NCBI GenBank assembly: GCA_035448825.1 | Contig: DAOTJS010000001.1 | Coordinates: forward strand, 62,001 to 126,000 | From: JAGNGI01 sp035448825 | Lineage (GTDB): Bacteria > Fidelibacterota > UBA2242 | Length of the DNA stretch: 64,000 nucleotides | Direction: 5' to 3' | Shown here: one piece after another, positions 8,214 through 17,204 of the stretch | Position numbering within the stretch: the stretch's first letter is position 1 | Layout of the letters: each line of letters opens with the position of its first letter | Made by a program: the position numbers and the translations under genes | Notes under the pieces: generated by a model | The model's database searches: none | What the model saw: only the letters and a program-made list of their open reading frames with translations | Told to the model about the DNA's origin: nothing

Positions 8214-9195
8214 CCAATAGCATTAGAACCCGATCAAGCATTTCACGAGAATATAAAACACCAGCCAATCGGTTTCTCGTTCGTACTCCGGCATCAATGA
8301 ATTCGGCAGCCGCGTCGCTTTTCAGGCTGGTTAATTGTATGCCATTATCTTTGAGAACCTGGATAGACTCTAAATTCTCCTGCCTACCGGCCAGTACGAT
8401 CCGGCGTGTATTTTCCTTGGTTTTCTCGATTAGAATATTTCGTAAATCTTCCGGAATGGTATTCATTTTTTTAGTCGTAATCAGGATTGCTCCGATGGAA
8501 TTAGTCAGCGGATAATTCAGCATATATTTAGTTTTGGTATACCATTGCATTGCCAATGCGCCGTAGGGAGAGATGTAAACCCCGTCAATTAGCCCGGTTT
8601 GTAAACCGGTATGAACATCGGTGATATCGAGTGGAATCGCTGAGATTTTCATCTCGTCAAAAGTGGCTTTGGCAAGCGGATCACCTTTCCAGAGCCACAT
8701 TTTGACATTTTTAAAATCTGCTAATCTGGTAACCGGCGTGTTAGTGAAAAGGTAAACGAACCCGACTTCAGCCCAACCGGCCAGAAAAAATCCTTTCTCG
8801 AGGAATTTGGCTTGAAATTCATCGAAAAGGGCGTCGCAAACGTAATCAACTTCGGCGCTGTTCCGAAAAAGGAAAGGTAAATCGAATATACGCACTTCCG
8901 GTACAATTTCACCCAAACCGACACCGGTAAAAGTCCCGACATCTATTTGTCCTAATTGCATTTTACGTAAAATGTCTTTTTCGCCGCCCTGAACACCGCT
9001 GGCATAAACCCGAAATTTGACCTGACCGTTAGTCAGAATATCTACTTCCTTTTCAAACTGTCGGAATTGACGCATCCAGCTCGAACCTTCCGGAGCGACG
9101 GTGGCAACTTTTATTGTATGGACTTTTTGAGCCATAAGGGTAGGAACTATGCATAAGATTATAAATATCAATGGATTGATAAATTTCATTCGCAT
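8185..9195 (-). CDS. dctP: TRAP transporter substrate-binding protein DctP
   Basis: Periplasmic solute-binding protein that delivers ligand to DctQM. Seen: signal peptide (FINPLIFIILCIVPTLMAQ), then the mature start HTIKVATVAPEGSSW and the family core GVYISPYGALAMQWYTKTKY. Length 336 is normal. ATG at 9195 and 9189 are both possible; AAAGG lies upstream of the first. The usual carboxylate-binding arginine region (around RNSAEVDYVCDALF and the following helix) is not clearly conserved, so the ligand may not be a simple dicarboxylate. The adjacent tatT points to the TPAT-type subclass. Confidence 0.9.
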   Translation of the reverse strand: MRMKFINPLIFIILCIVPTLMAQKVHTIKVATVAPEGSSWMRQFRQFEKEVDILTNGQVKFRVYASGVQGGEKDILRKMQLGQIDVGTFTGVGLGEIVPEVRIFDLPFLFRNSAEVDYVCDALFDEFQAKFLEKGFFLAGWAEVGFVYLFTNTPVTRLADFKNVKMWLWKGDPLAKATFDEMKISAIPLDITDVHTGLQTGLIDGVYISPYGALAMQWYTKTKYMLNYPLTNSIGAILITTKKMNTIPEDLRNILIEKTKENTRRIVLAGRQENLESIQVLKDNGIQLTSLKSDAAAEFIDAGVRTRNRLAGVLYSREMLDRVLMLLDEYRAGHAK

Positions 9196-9203
9196 TTTTT
9201 TAT

Positions 9204-10121
9204 TTACCTTTCGTTAGTCTCTAACGGTTCATCCAGGTCGAGGAACAATTCGACATTCTGGCGCAAGTTGGCGGCTTTTTGTTTGGCAAGCGCATTGAAG
9301 AGTCGGATTTCAGGAGCGCTTTCGAGGTCGAAAGTCTCGATTTCGGTCAAAAGTTGATCAAATAGCGCCTTATCCTGTACCTGCACGGCATAATAGCGCG
9401 CATAATACAGTTTTGTCATTAAAAAATCCGGATTGCGTTCGATATTTTTCAGGAAATAACTACGACCCAGCTCCGGATTGCCGCCCAGCATTGGTGGGCG
9501 AGCGGAATAGTATGTTCCATAAAATAGGTCCACACCGCCAAAATTATAGCCGGCATCCAGTTCGGCTACTCGCCGCATTATGATTTCAACCTTGGCTAAG
9601 TCGCCCAATACGCGCGGCTGATCCAGATTTTGTAGAATGTACATTCCCCAATTATATCCGACCCAGAATAATTGCGGCACGTCGCTTTTACGGCTGGTGG
9701 CTATAAGTAGCTTTTCCAGATCGCTCGGCGTGATATTGCGGGAGAATCGAATTTTTGGTGGTAAGGACTTGAGAGCGTATTCCAAGCCGCGGAAATAAAG
9801 CCGACCGGCGCGCTGGGGATCGTTGTCTTCGACGAAAGCCATTGCATAGGCTCCAAAAGCCTGAGCCGCCATCAGATTCAGGCGCGGATTTTCCGGGTCC
9901 TGCGCAACTAAAATGACAATCGTTTCCAAATTGCTTGATAGAAATCTTTCCGCGAGCTCTAAATCACCTTCTTGATAAATTATTTCGATGCCGCTGTCGA
10001 AGACATTGGAAACTTTATTGAATAGAAAGCGTCGTGGACTGCACGATAGCCCATATAATAGACACAAACTCACGATAAAGCTTAAGCGTTTGATATTTGC
10101 TATTGAATTTTTGTTCGACAT
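9204..10121 (-). CDS. tatT: TatT-like TRAP T-component (TPR lipoprotein)
   Basis: Helical periplasmic protein resembling the TatT component first described in Treponema pallidum (Tp0956), which forms a trimeric scaffold for the DctP-type protein in TPAT transporters. Seen: hydrophobic signal with a lipobox-like YGLSC ending at C27 (the -3 residue is Gly, so lipidation is less certain); all-helical TPR-like repeats; and the family core YGTYYSARPPMLGGNPELG, followed by repeats with NPDFLMTKLYYARYYAV. It is the first gene of the minus-strand operon, eight bases before dctP. TPAT partners are thought to handle hydrophobic ligands; that is family inference. Confidence 0.85.
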   Translation of the reverse strand: MSNKNSIANIKRLSFIVSLCLLYGLSCSPRRFLFNKVSNVFDSGIEIIYQEGDLELAERFLSSNLETIVILVAQDPENPRLNLMAAQAFGAYAMAFVEDNDPQRAGRLYFRGLEYALKSLPPKIRFSRNITPSDLEKLLIATSRKSDVPQLFWVGYNWGMYILQNLDQPRVLGDLAKVEIIMRRVAELDAGYNFGGVDLFYGTYYSARPPMLGGNPELGRSYFLKNIERNPDFLMTKLYYARYYAVQVQDKALFDQLLTEIETFDLESAPEIRLFNALAKQKAANLRQNVELFLDLDEPLETNER

Positions 10122-10200
10122 TATAATGGCAAAAATTTATATTCTTTGTTTTGAAAAACAAATTTTTTAGAATACTTTAAATGTGTTCTTAGGTATCAGG

Positions 10201-10752
10201 ATGAAAAAAATTGTTAAAACTATTTTATTGCGTAGTATCTGGCTCGGTCTGGGTGTTATCGTAATCGGATTAATTTTCAACTGGCTATCACCGAACGGTA
10301 TTCCGCTTGTGGCTAAATATCAGACGGTTATAGTTCAGGGTGAAAGTCAAAAAATCCCGCTTTTTATGAAACGTAAGGCTCAGTCGAATAAGGAAACTGA
10401 TCTCGGAATCAGCCCGGTTTCCGAACTAAATACCGAAAAAGCCCGGCAATTTTTTACCACTGGCGGTACCATTTTTATTGATACCAGAGAATATGAGGAT
10501 TATCTCGCCGGACATATTGCCGGTGCCATATCAATTCCATTTTCGGAATTTCAAAACGATCCAACAATTGTCGAGGAATTGGATCGTGGATTGCGCATCG
10601 TAACTTATTGCGACGGTGGTGAGTGTCAGTCAAGTATTGATATGGCAGTTCGTTTAAATGAAATGGGTTTCGAGCAGGTTTGGTTTTATTTCGGCGGCTG
10701 GAATGAATGGGTAGAGGCTGATTTGCCGATTGTAAAGGGGAGCAAGCCATGA
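10201..10752 (+). CDS. Membrane-anchored rhodanese-domain protein
   Basis: Single rhodanese domain behind an N-terminal membrane anchor. Seen: hydrophobic segment at residues 8-29; rhodanese fold from about 75 to 175 with FIDTREYEDYLAGHIAGAI (92-110) and the active-site loop YCDGGECQSS with C137 as the catalytic candidate. An in-frame GTG lies six codons upstream, but ATG at 10201 places AGG at a normal distance. Its stop overlaps the next gene (ATGA), so it is made together with a MauE/DoxX-like membrane protein; the pairing suggests a periplasmic sulfur or thiol redox role, which is inference. Confidence 0.8.
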   Translation: MKKIVKTILLRSIWLGLGVIVIGLIFNWLSPNGIPLVAKYQTVIVQGESQKIPLFMKRKAQSNKETDLGISPVSELNTEKARQFFTTGGTIFIDTREYEDYLAGHIAGAISIPFSEFQNDPTIVEELDRGLRIVTYCDGGECQSSIDMAVRLNEMGFEQVWFYFGGWNEWVEADLPIVKGSKP

Positions 10753-11192
10753 AGTCCAAAGTCTGGGATTGGCTGGAATATTTTATCCGACTGGTTATCG
10801 GTTTTTTGTTCATTTATGCCGCTATCGGCAAGATTATCCATCCGGAAAAGTTTGCCGTGGTGGTTTATAACTATCGCGTTCTACCTATTGAACTGGTAAA
10901 TATTGTTGCGATCCTGGTACCATGGCTGGAAATTGCAATCGGCGTAACTTTAATTTTAGGGGTTTGGCTGGAGACGGCGGCTTTTCTGCTGTGCATTTTG
11001 ACCATTGGCTTTATTGTCTTGATTATCAGCGCTATTGTGCGGGGCTTGAATATCGAGTGCGGTTGTTTTACCCTGACGAAAGAAGGAGCGCTGGTTAGTT
11101 GGAAGCGAGTAGCGGAAGATGTCCTGATTTTGGCGGGCGGTCTGTTTATCTTTTTCCGGCATTTACCGCAAGAACAATCTACGACCGAATAG
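10749..11192 (+). CDS. MauE/DoxX-family redox-associated membrane protein
   Basis: Four-helix membrane protein of the DoxX/MauE superfamily. Seen: 147 residues, hydrophobic segments at about 8-30, 45-70, 72-95 and 112-135; N-terminal RLVIGFLFIYAAIGKIIHP typical of the family; and a C-x-C motif (NIECGCFTL, near residue 100) found in MauE members, where it is thought to take part in thiol-disulfide transfer. It is coupled to the rhodanese gene by a four-base overlap. The exact substrate is unknown. Confidence 0.8.
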   Translation: MKSKVWDWLEYFIRLVIGFLFIYAAIGKIIHPEKFAVVVYNYRVLPIELVNIVAILVPWLEIAIGVTLILGVWLETAAFLLCILTIGFIVLIISAIVRGLNIECGCFTLTKEGALVSWKRVAEDVLILAGGLFIFFRHLPQEQSTTE

Positions 11193-11287
11193 TTATTTCG
11201 TCAGATAACAGTTTATTTCTCCCTGTAAAATGTTTTTAGCCCCTGATTGGCTGAATTCCATCTTACCAATAAACTCAACAATTTACT

Positions 11288-12271
11288 TTATAGGGAGTAA
11301 GATACACTGAAGAAATTACTTTTTTGCGACGGGTAGCGGCAGTAGCCGATTATAAATTTGTCTAAGTTGTATGCCACGCCCCAGGTTATAAAGTTTTCAT
11401 CGTTTGCAATATGTTGACCGCAGTGAACATATAGTCGCTTAGAGAGGCTGATCGCACCGCCGATTAAGTGACTTTCTAAATGATTTTCAGAATCGGATTC
11501 ATAATATTCTTTAACGAAGTCGTAGGAAATCGTAGCGCTGATCAAGTCTTTATTTAGCAAGCGCCAGGCGCTTCCGAGTCGTAAACAGCGAGCGAGGTTC
11601 GACTTATAATTGGTAAAATCGTTGTGATATTTGATTGGCGGTCCTAGATTGCAAAATGCGGCGCCCAGTGATAATCCGCCGGTCTTATTTTCTCCAATTG
11701 TGAGGAATGGCAGAAGATTGTTGATCTGAATGCCCAGGTCGCCGGATAAACCTTTGCCATTTATGGATTGAATGCCATCGCTCGCAGTGCTTGGCGCATT
11801 GGTATAAATGAGTTTTGCCGACGCACCTAGCGCAATTTTTCGGGTAAGATTGTGTCCATATCCGACGGAAACGTATATAAAATTATAGGAAAAATCGGTT
11901 GCGATGTAATCATCTCCGGTTATTCTGGCATCGAGATTGTACAGGTACAAGCCGGTTCCCAAACCACCGTGGTGTTTGAAATTCCTGACAGCGCCGACAT
12001 AATATATTTCACTATTGCCAAGCCAGGTACCATAATTAGCCGAGGCGCTTAATTCATCGCAATTGGCTAAACCGGCCGGGTTATAGTAAAGTGACGCGAC
12101 ATCATTGACTATCGCTGTAGCGGCTCCGGCTGACGACGCGTAACGCGTTTCGGGATTGATTAATAGCCAGACTTCGTCAGCGAAAACAAGAGATGCAAGA
12201 GAAAAAGAGAAAAAAATTATTGGCAGGATTTGGTGTTTTGAAAAATTTCCCATAAAAATTCTAAATATCAA
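11288..12271 (-). CDS. PorV/PorQ-family outer-membrane protein
   Basis: Outer-membrane beta-barrel of the FadL-like PorV/PorQ group, common in FCB bacteria and partly tied to type IX secretion. Seen: signal peptide (LPIIFFSFSLASLVFA), then the family start RYASSAGAATAIVNDVASLYYNPAGLAN, given here as residues about 43-70, and alternating beta strands to a C-terminal aromatic (FFSVSYSL). An ATG six codons in (12253) is an alternative start; no clear ribosome-binding site precedes either. No type IX secretion gene is adjacent, so do not assume that role. It stands alone between convergent and divergent neighbours. Confidence 0.75.
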   Translation of the reverse strand: MIFRIFMGNFSKHQILPIIFFSFSLASLVFADEVWLLINPETRYASSAGAATAIVNDVASLYYNPAGLANCDELSASANYGTWLGNSEIYYVGAVRNFKHHGGLGTGLYLYNLDARITGDDYIATDFSYNFIYVSVGYGHNLTRKIALGASAKLIYTNAPSTASDGIQSINGKGLSGDLGIQINNLLPFLTIGENKTGGLSLGAAFCNLGPPIKYHNDFTNYKSNLARCLRLGSAWRLLNKDLISATISYDFVKEYYESDSENHLESHLIGGAISLSKRLYVHCGQHIANDENFITWGVAYNLDKFIIGYCRYPSQKSNFFSVSYSL

Positions 12272-12679
12272 TCCGATCTGTATTTTATCTAACCGCTACT
12301 CAAAAATCAATAATTTTAAATTTCAGGATAGCTCCCAGTTTTTTAGAAAGTTTAACCCCCCAGAGTAAATGGTTTTTGAAGGGAATAATTTTCACAATAC
12401 TTTAAGACCTCCGGTTTATTTTGGATTTTGTGGTCGTTAAATTATTGCACACCGCTCTGCGGTTAGGAATGAGATAAAGTAGTCTATTTTTCAACAATTT
12501 ATCAGATAAGAGCAGTAAATATCGGAGGTTATACTTTCAATCCTAATCATTAACTTTTCCTTGAAAAAATGTGCCCCGAAATACGATAATTAGCCAAAAC
12601 TCTTGGTTAAGTATAATTTTTTAGAGAACTTTAGACTGAATTTGTGATAGATTTAATTGAAAATATTTGACGTTAAAAT
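12272..12679. other. Intergenic region, 408 bases
   Basis: AT-rich gap between the divergently transcribed PorQ-like gene and gltX, so it must hold promoters for both. I see no tRNA, convincing riboswitch, T-box or repeat in it, and no open reading frame with a ribosome-binding site. A CCCCCC run lies near 12356-12361. It shows no evident glutamate-tRNA-related regulatory structure upstream of gltX. Confidence 0.6.
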
Positions 12680-14119
12680 ATGACTGAAAACATCCGCGTT
12701 CGTTTTGCCCCTAGCCCAACCGGTTCATTACACCTGGGAGGTGCGCGAACAGCTATTTATAATTGGCTATTTGCGCGTTCGGTCGGGGGCAAATTTCTCC
12801 TGCGCATTGAAGATACCGATGTTGAGCGTTCGCGTAAAGAGTTGGTGGATCAAATTTGCGATTCGTTGCAATGGCTGGGGTTGAATTGGGACGAAGAGCC
12901 AGTATTTCAGTCGCGGAGATTGGAACTTTATCAACGGAAAGTTGCCGATCTGCTGGAAACCGGCAAAGCTTATCACTGTTTCTGCAGTAGTGAGGAACTG
13001 GAGGCTGAAAAAGCCGCTACGATTAAACAGAATAAAGCTTATCGTTACAGCGGCAAGTGCCGTAACCTATCCCGCCAACAAATCGAAGAACTGATGGCGC
13101 AAGGCAAACCGTACACGGTGCGTATCAAACTTGAACCAGGAATTATCGAATGGGATGATCTAGTTTACGGACACATCGCCGTTAACAATACCGAACTCGA
13201 TGACTTTATTATTCAACGCTCGAATGGTATTCCGGTCTATCAGATGGCGGTTGTCGTAGATGACATTGATATGCGAATTACTCATATTATTAGGGGCGAA
13301 GACCATATTCCGAATACGCCTAAGCAGATCAATCTCTTTCGAGCGTTCGGTCAGCCGATTCCGCAGTTCGCTCACCTGCCGCTTCTGCTTGGTCCGGATA
13401 ATAAACGCCTTAGTAAAAGGCATGGTGCAACCGGTGTAGATGAATATCGCGATCAGGGGTTTCCCGCTGAAGCTGTCGTGAATTATTTAGCCTTGCTGGG
13501 CTGGGCACCGCAAAATGATCAGGAGGTGCTAAACGTTGACGAAATCATTAGACAATTTCAATTGACTGCGATTTCGCGGAAACCGGCTGTTTTTGATATT
13601 AAGAAATTGGAGTGGATTAGCGGTGAATATCTTAGCCGTATGCCGGCCGAAAAAATCAGACAGATTCTGATACCCAAATTAATTGCGGCAGGGCTTATCA
13701 ATCAGGAAGAAGCTGAAGAACGTACTCAGTACATTGATTCCGTTATCGAGTTATTACGCGGTCGTGTTAGAACTTATAATCAGTATCTCGAATGGGGCTG
13801 CTATTTCTTCCAGGATCCGGAAGACTACGACGAAAAAGCTGCTGCCAAATATTGGCATACCCCGGCGACCAACGAACATCTGGCTAAATTAAGTCAGGAA
13901 TTGGCATCGCTGACAAATTTTTCAGCGAACAATATCGAGGAAACATTGCGACGAACCGCTGAACATGCCGGACTAAAAGCTGCCGATTTGATTCATCCTT
14001 TGCGATTGGCTTTAACCGGTTTCGGAATCAGTCCCGGAATTTTTCAGGTGGCGGAAATTCTGGGGAAGGAGACCGTTCTGCGCCGAATTCAAAAAGCCAT
14101 TGAATATTTTAAAACCTGA
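12680..14119 (+). CDS. gltX: Glutamyl-tRNA synthetase
   Basis: Class I aminoacyl-tRNA synthetase charging tRNA-Glu. Seen: Rossmann start RFAPSPTGSLHLGGARTA with the HIGH-like HLGG at residues 18-21; zinc-region cysteines in the AYHCFCSSEE segment; KMSKS-like RLSKR at about 243-247; the helical anticodon-binding domain follows. Length 479 matches bacterial GltX. The window also holds a tRNA-Glu (47100). Whether the enzyme is discriminating or also charges tRNA-Gln cannot be decided here; no glnS or gatCAB is in view. The next gene follows by 11 bases. Confidence 0.96.
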   Translation: MTENIRVRFAPSPTGSLHLGGARTAIYNWLFARSVGGKFLLRIEDTDVERSRKELVDQICDSLQWLGLNWDEEPVFQSRRLELYQRKVADLLETGKAYHCFCSSEELEAEKAATIKQNKAYRYSGKCRNLSRQQIEELMAQGKPYTVRIKLEPGIIEWDDLVYGHIAVNNTELDDFIIQRSNGIPVYQMAVVVDDIDMRITHIIRGEDHIPNTPKQINLFRAFGQPIPQFAHLPLLLGPDNKRLSKRHGATGVDEYRDQGFPAEAVVNYLALLGWAPQNDQEVLNVDEIIRQFQLTAISRKPAVFDIKKLEWISGEYLSRMPAEKIRQILIPKLIAAGLINQEEAEERTQYIDSVIELLRGRVRTYNQYLEWGCYFFQDPEDYDEKAAAKYWHTPATNEHLAKLSQELASLTNFSANNIEETLRRTAEHAGLKAADLIHPLRLALTGFGISPGIFQVAEILGKETVLRRIQKAIEYFKT

Positions 14120-14130
14120 AGGATTTAAAA

Positions 14131-15420
14131 ATGAAAAATAGTTACCGCATCGTTTTTTTACTGATTATCCTGATTGGGTTGGTTGGGGCACAAACGTCAG
14201 ATTCTCACTCGACTTATTTATTTATTCTCACTTTTGCTAATTATAATGCCGATCCGGAGATTGACTGGTGGAGAGAAGGTTTCGTTGATTTTTTGATGGA
14301 TTATTTCCAAAATATACCCGGTCTGATTGTTCGGCGAAGCGATAATCCGCTAACTATCCTGAACCAGATTCAAAATCTCCCGGAAATAGGAACTACTGAA
14401 TGCTTTATTTTAACCGGTAGCTATAAAATAAATAATCAAAAATTCGAAATTGATCTGGAATTAATTAATACTAATACAGGGCAACCTGTTCAGGGTAAGA
14501 AAATCTCGATCCTATCAGCCGATATGGCAAAGATTATCGAGTCGGTTAATCGCAGTGCCGCTGAAATGCTTAATCCGTATTTAATCAAAAAAACCGAAAT
14601 CGCCGTTCCTCAAGAAAATACTGTTGAGCAAAAAAATAACGCATTACCTTTATCTTCTAAAAATAAATATCAAGAGACTATTGCCGCAACCAAAGAAATT
14701 TCCGCCGCGATTGATAAACTTTCAGGAATTTATTCAGGCGCCAAAACTTACCAGGAGCCATCGCAACCAATGCCCAGTTTCGCTGGCACCGCGACTAATG
14801 AACTTTCTCGCAAATTCGGAGAATCCATTGCTCAAACCGGCAGTTTTCAAAACACTATTAATCAGATTGTCCGGAATCCATACAAGCTGGAAATTAGCGA
14901 CCCATTTTTCCGGCGACTTTCTTCGAACGATGAAATAATCAATGTCACCTTTTCGGCTCATTATGTTCTTAGTCGGGATCTAATTCAAGATATGTTGATA
15001 GCATTTCCCCATGAACCTCCGATTAAAAATGAAGAATATGTCGAATATATTTTTAACGGCAAGCGATTTGCTTATAGTGAAGATTTTATTAAAGCCATTG
15101 CGCGGGGCGATTACCGAACTCACCCGGTATTTGCCTTTATCACCAATACCGGAACAGTCGCCTGTGTCCTAATTGATATGCCGTTAATGTACCGAAAAAA
15201 TATCACCCCTTCATCCAGAGTATTATTTACAGCTAAATATCAACCTTTGATCAATGTAGCTGCCAATGGTTGGAATGTGGTAATCCAGCTTAAGAATACT
15301 GATATTGAGGTCGAATACAACTTAGATATAAACCTCGAACAACTACAACGCGTCAACCGAATAGATGTGTTGTTTCTTTCAGAAGCGGACATTCAAGAAT
15401 ATTTGAAATTGATAGATTAA
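14131..15420 (+). CDS. Exported protein with FlgO/CsgG-like N-terminal domain
   Basis: Not recognised as a named family. Seen: signal peptide (IVFLLIILIGLVGAQ); residues 28-155 resemble the FlgO/CsgG/TolB-N alpha-beta fold (TYLFILTFANYNADPEIDWW, then an amphipathic helix, then GSYKINNQKFEIDLELINTN); a polar linker (160-240) rich in Gln, Ser and Ala; and a beta-rich C-terminal half of unknown type. It lies 11 bases after gltX with AAGGA before its ATG, so it is probably cotranscribed. A receiver-domain gene follows. Such N-terminal domains often sense or assemble at the outer membrane; no function is assigned. Confidence 0.7.
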   Translation: MKNSYRIVFLLIILIGLVGAQTSDSHSTYLFILTFANYNADPEIDWWREGFVDFLMDYFQNIPGLIVRRSDNPLTILNQIQNLPEIGTTECFILTGSYKINNQKFEIDLELINTNTGQPVQGKKISILSADMAKIIESVNRSAAEMLNPYLIKKTEIAVPQENTVEQKNNALPLSSKNKYQETIAATKEISAAIDKLSGIYSGAKTYQEPSQPMPSFAGTATNELSRKFGESIAQTGSFQNTINQIVRNPYKLEISDPFFRRLSSNDEIINVTFSAHYVLSRDLIQDMLIAFPHEPPIKNEEYVEYIFNGKRFAYSEDFIKAIARGDYRTHPVFAFITNTGTVACVLIDMPLMYRKNITPSSRVLFTAKYQPLINVAANGWNVVIQLKNTDIEVEYNLDINLEQLQRVNRIDVLFLSEADIQEYLKLID

Positions 15421-15567
15421 TATTTATTTGAAAATCTATTAGTTCTTGAATATATTACAATTTAGAAAAAGTTATATGAACATGGAGGAAAAGATTAATC
15501 TGGATCTGAAAATTAAGAGGGAGAGGATTCAGCCATCAATAAAGATTTTATTTTTCGAGGGGATATA

Positions 15568-15936
15568 ATGAATGAGTATAGAATATTAATTGTGGATGAT
15601 GAACAAAATGTTTGTGATTTTCTGGGGGAGTTTTTACAGGATAAAGGCTATATTGTTTTAAAAGCCAAATCGGGTGACGAAGCGCTCCGGTGTCTGGGAA
15701 AAAATGGGGTGGATTTGGTTTTATTAGATATTCTAATGCCTGGGATGAGTGGTCTTGAAGTACTTAAACATATTCGAAAATTATATCCGGATTTACCGGT
15801 TATTATATTGACAGGTGTGAAAGACAAAAAGGTGGTGGATGACATCATCAATGTAGGGCCGGTTGATTTTATTCCTAAACCGATTGATCTGGATGTTCTC
15901 GAAAAATGTATTACGAGGAATCTCTCACCAAAATAA
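15568..15936 (+). CDS. Single-domain response regulator (CheY-like)
   Basis: Stand-alone receiver domain of 122 residues. Seen: acidic pair D10/D11 (ILIVDDEQ), phosphoacceptor D54 (LVLLDILMPGMSG), T82 (VIILTGV) and K104 (FIPKPID), i.e. a complete phosphorylation site. No output domain, so it must act by binding a partner. GAGGGG five bases before the ATG is a strong ribosome-binding site. The PhnD-PAS gene starts 10 bases after its stop, suggesting the two function in one pathway. The kinase partner is not adjacent. Confidence 0.92.
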   Translation: MNEYRILIVDDEQNVCDFLGEFLQDKGYIVLKAKSGDEALRCLGKNGVDLVLLDILMPGMSGLEVLKHIRKLYPDLPVIILTGVKDKKVVDDIINVGPVDFIPKPIDLDVLEKCITRNLSPK

Positions 15937-15946
15937 GGTAAAGACA

Positions 15947-17182
15947 ATGGATACCGCCATTTTATATTTACCTGAACATAAATTTTCCGATAAGGCTCTT
16001 GGTATACTTGATAACATCAGGCTTATGTTAAATGATCTAACGAACCTGAATATTGTATTTCAAAATCTTAAAGATGGTCTGACAGTATATGAACAGGTAA
16101 CCAGTGTGAAAAATGCCTTAGTATTTGTTTCTCTTTACGAATCTATTTATTTAGAAAAGTTTCATAATTTTCGACCGCTCTTTAAAATTAAAACGAAGTT
16201 ACATGATAATATCCTGGTTATTCCCAAGAAATCAAACATTCGCCATCTTAAAGATCTGGCAAGTGGCAAAGTGCTGATTACTAAGGGAATTGATCATAAC
16301 TGTGTCAATCCGGTGATTTTATACTTGCTTAAAAATTGCGAGTTATTTTCTACTCCAAAATCATTATCAATATACTATGAACCCAGTACATTATTGGATC
16401 AATTGCTAAAAGGTGATGCTTCGGCGATTCTTACCAATACTTTTAATTTTGATATGTGGGCAACGGATGAACGTAAGAAATTGAAAACCCTTGGTAAATG
16501 TCCGGGTGAATCTGACATTATCGCCTTAGGCGGTCCTGAATTAAATGTAAGAAAGTTGAAGAAGAACCTTGACGTTTGGTTGAAGGGACACGGTTCAGAT
16601 AATTTTAAAGAAGGTTTTACATTACAGTCAATTGATAAATACGAAAATACCCTACTAATTGAAGCTATAGAAGGATTAGGATACAAATTAAAAGAATTCA
16701 TTGAAAACTACCCTGATTTGATTTTCAAACATATCAAAAGTAAATTGATGGAAGAGGATGAAACTCTAAATGAAAAATATAACGGTTTGCAGGTTTTTAA
16801 TGAAAGATTGGTTGATATGTATAAAGAGATTCGCGAAAGCCACGATCGTCTTTATGAAGAAATAGATTCTGCCATTGAAAATCAGATTTTATTTCTCAAA
16901 GATGGCACAATAATCGGTACTTCGCGGGGGTTTATGAATTGGGTCAACAAATCCCGTCCGGAGATTATCGGTAAAAATATTAGCGATTTTATTCATCCAA
17001 ATATAAATAAGCCTTTTAATGAATTGATCCAGCAGGTTGATTATGGTTTGATCAAATCATTTGGAATACGTTTAAAAAATGCGAATAACGATGACACAAC
17101 GGCCAAAATGGATTTTACCATACTTGAATTACGGGACTCTAAAGTGGTAATGGGAACTGTTAGTAATGTAATAAATAGATAA
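15947..17182 (+). CDS. PhnD-like binding domain fused to PAS, apparently cytoplasmic
   Basis: Two-part protein of 411 residues. Seen: N-terminal about 230 residues resemble a periplasmic phosphonate/phosphate-type binding domain (VFVSLYESIYLEKFHNFRPL, ILVIPKKSNIRHLKDLASGK, then a helix-strand repeat ending ALGGPELNVRKLKKNL). A coiled segment (about 290-325) and a C-terminal PAS-like domain (about 330-411: NQILFLKDGTIIGTSRGFMN) follow. There is no signal peptide and no membrane segment. ATG 15947 is chosen because AAGG stands eight bases upstream; a longer in-frame reading would overlap the receiver gene. Likely a sensory partner of that receiver; ligand unknown. Confidence 0.65.
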   Translation: MDTAILYLPEHKFSDKALGILDNIRLMLNDLTNLNIVFQNLKDGLTVYEQVTSVKNALVFVSLYESIYLEKFHNFRPLFKIKTKLHDNILVIPKKSNIRHLKDLASGKVLITKGIDHNCVNPVILYLLKNCELFSTPKSLSIYYEPSTLLDQLLKGDASAILTNTFNFDMWATDERKKLKTLGKCPGESDIIALGGPELNVRKLKKNLDVWLKGHGSDNFKEGFTLQSIDKYENTLLIEAIEGLGYKLKEFIENYPDLIFKHIKSKLMEEDETLNEKYNGLQVFNERLVDMYKEIRESHDRLYEEIDSAIENQILFLKDGTIIGTSRGFMNWVNKSRPEIIGKNISDFIHPNINKPFNELIQQVDYGLIKSFGIRLKNANNDDTTAKMDFTILELRDSKVVMGTVSNVINR

Positions 17183-17204
17183 AAATTTAAATGGGAGTAG
17201 AAAA

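Noticed and set aside
7595..8220. Plus-strand open frames opposite dctM and dctQ
   Set aside because: They are antisense to strongly recognisable TRAP genes, lack ribosome-binding sites and show no domain.
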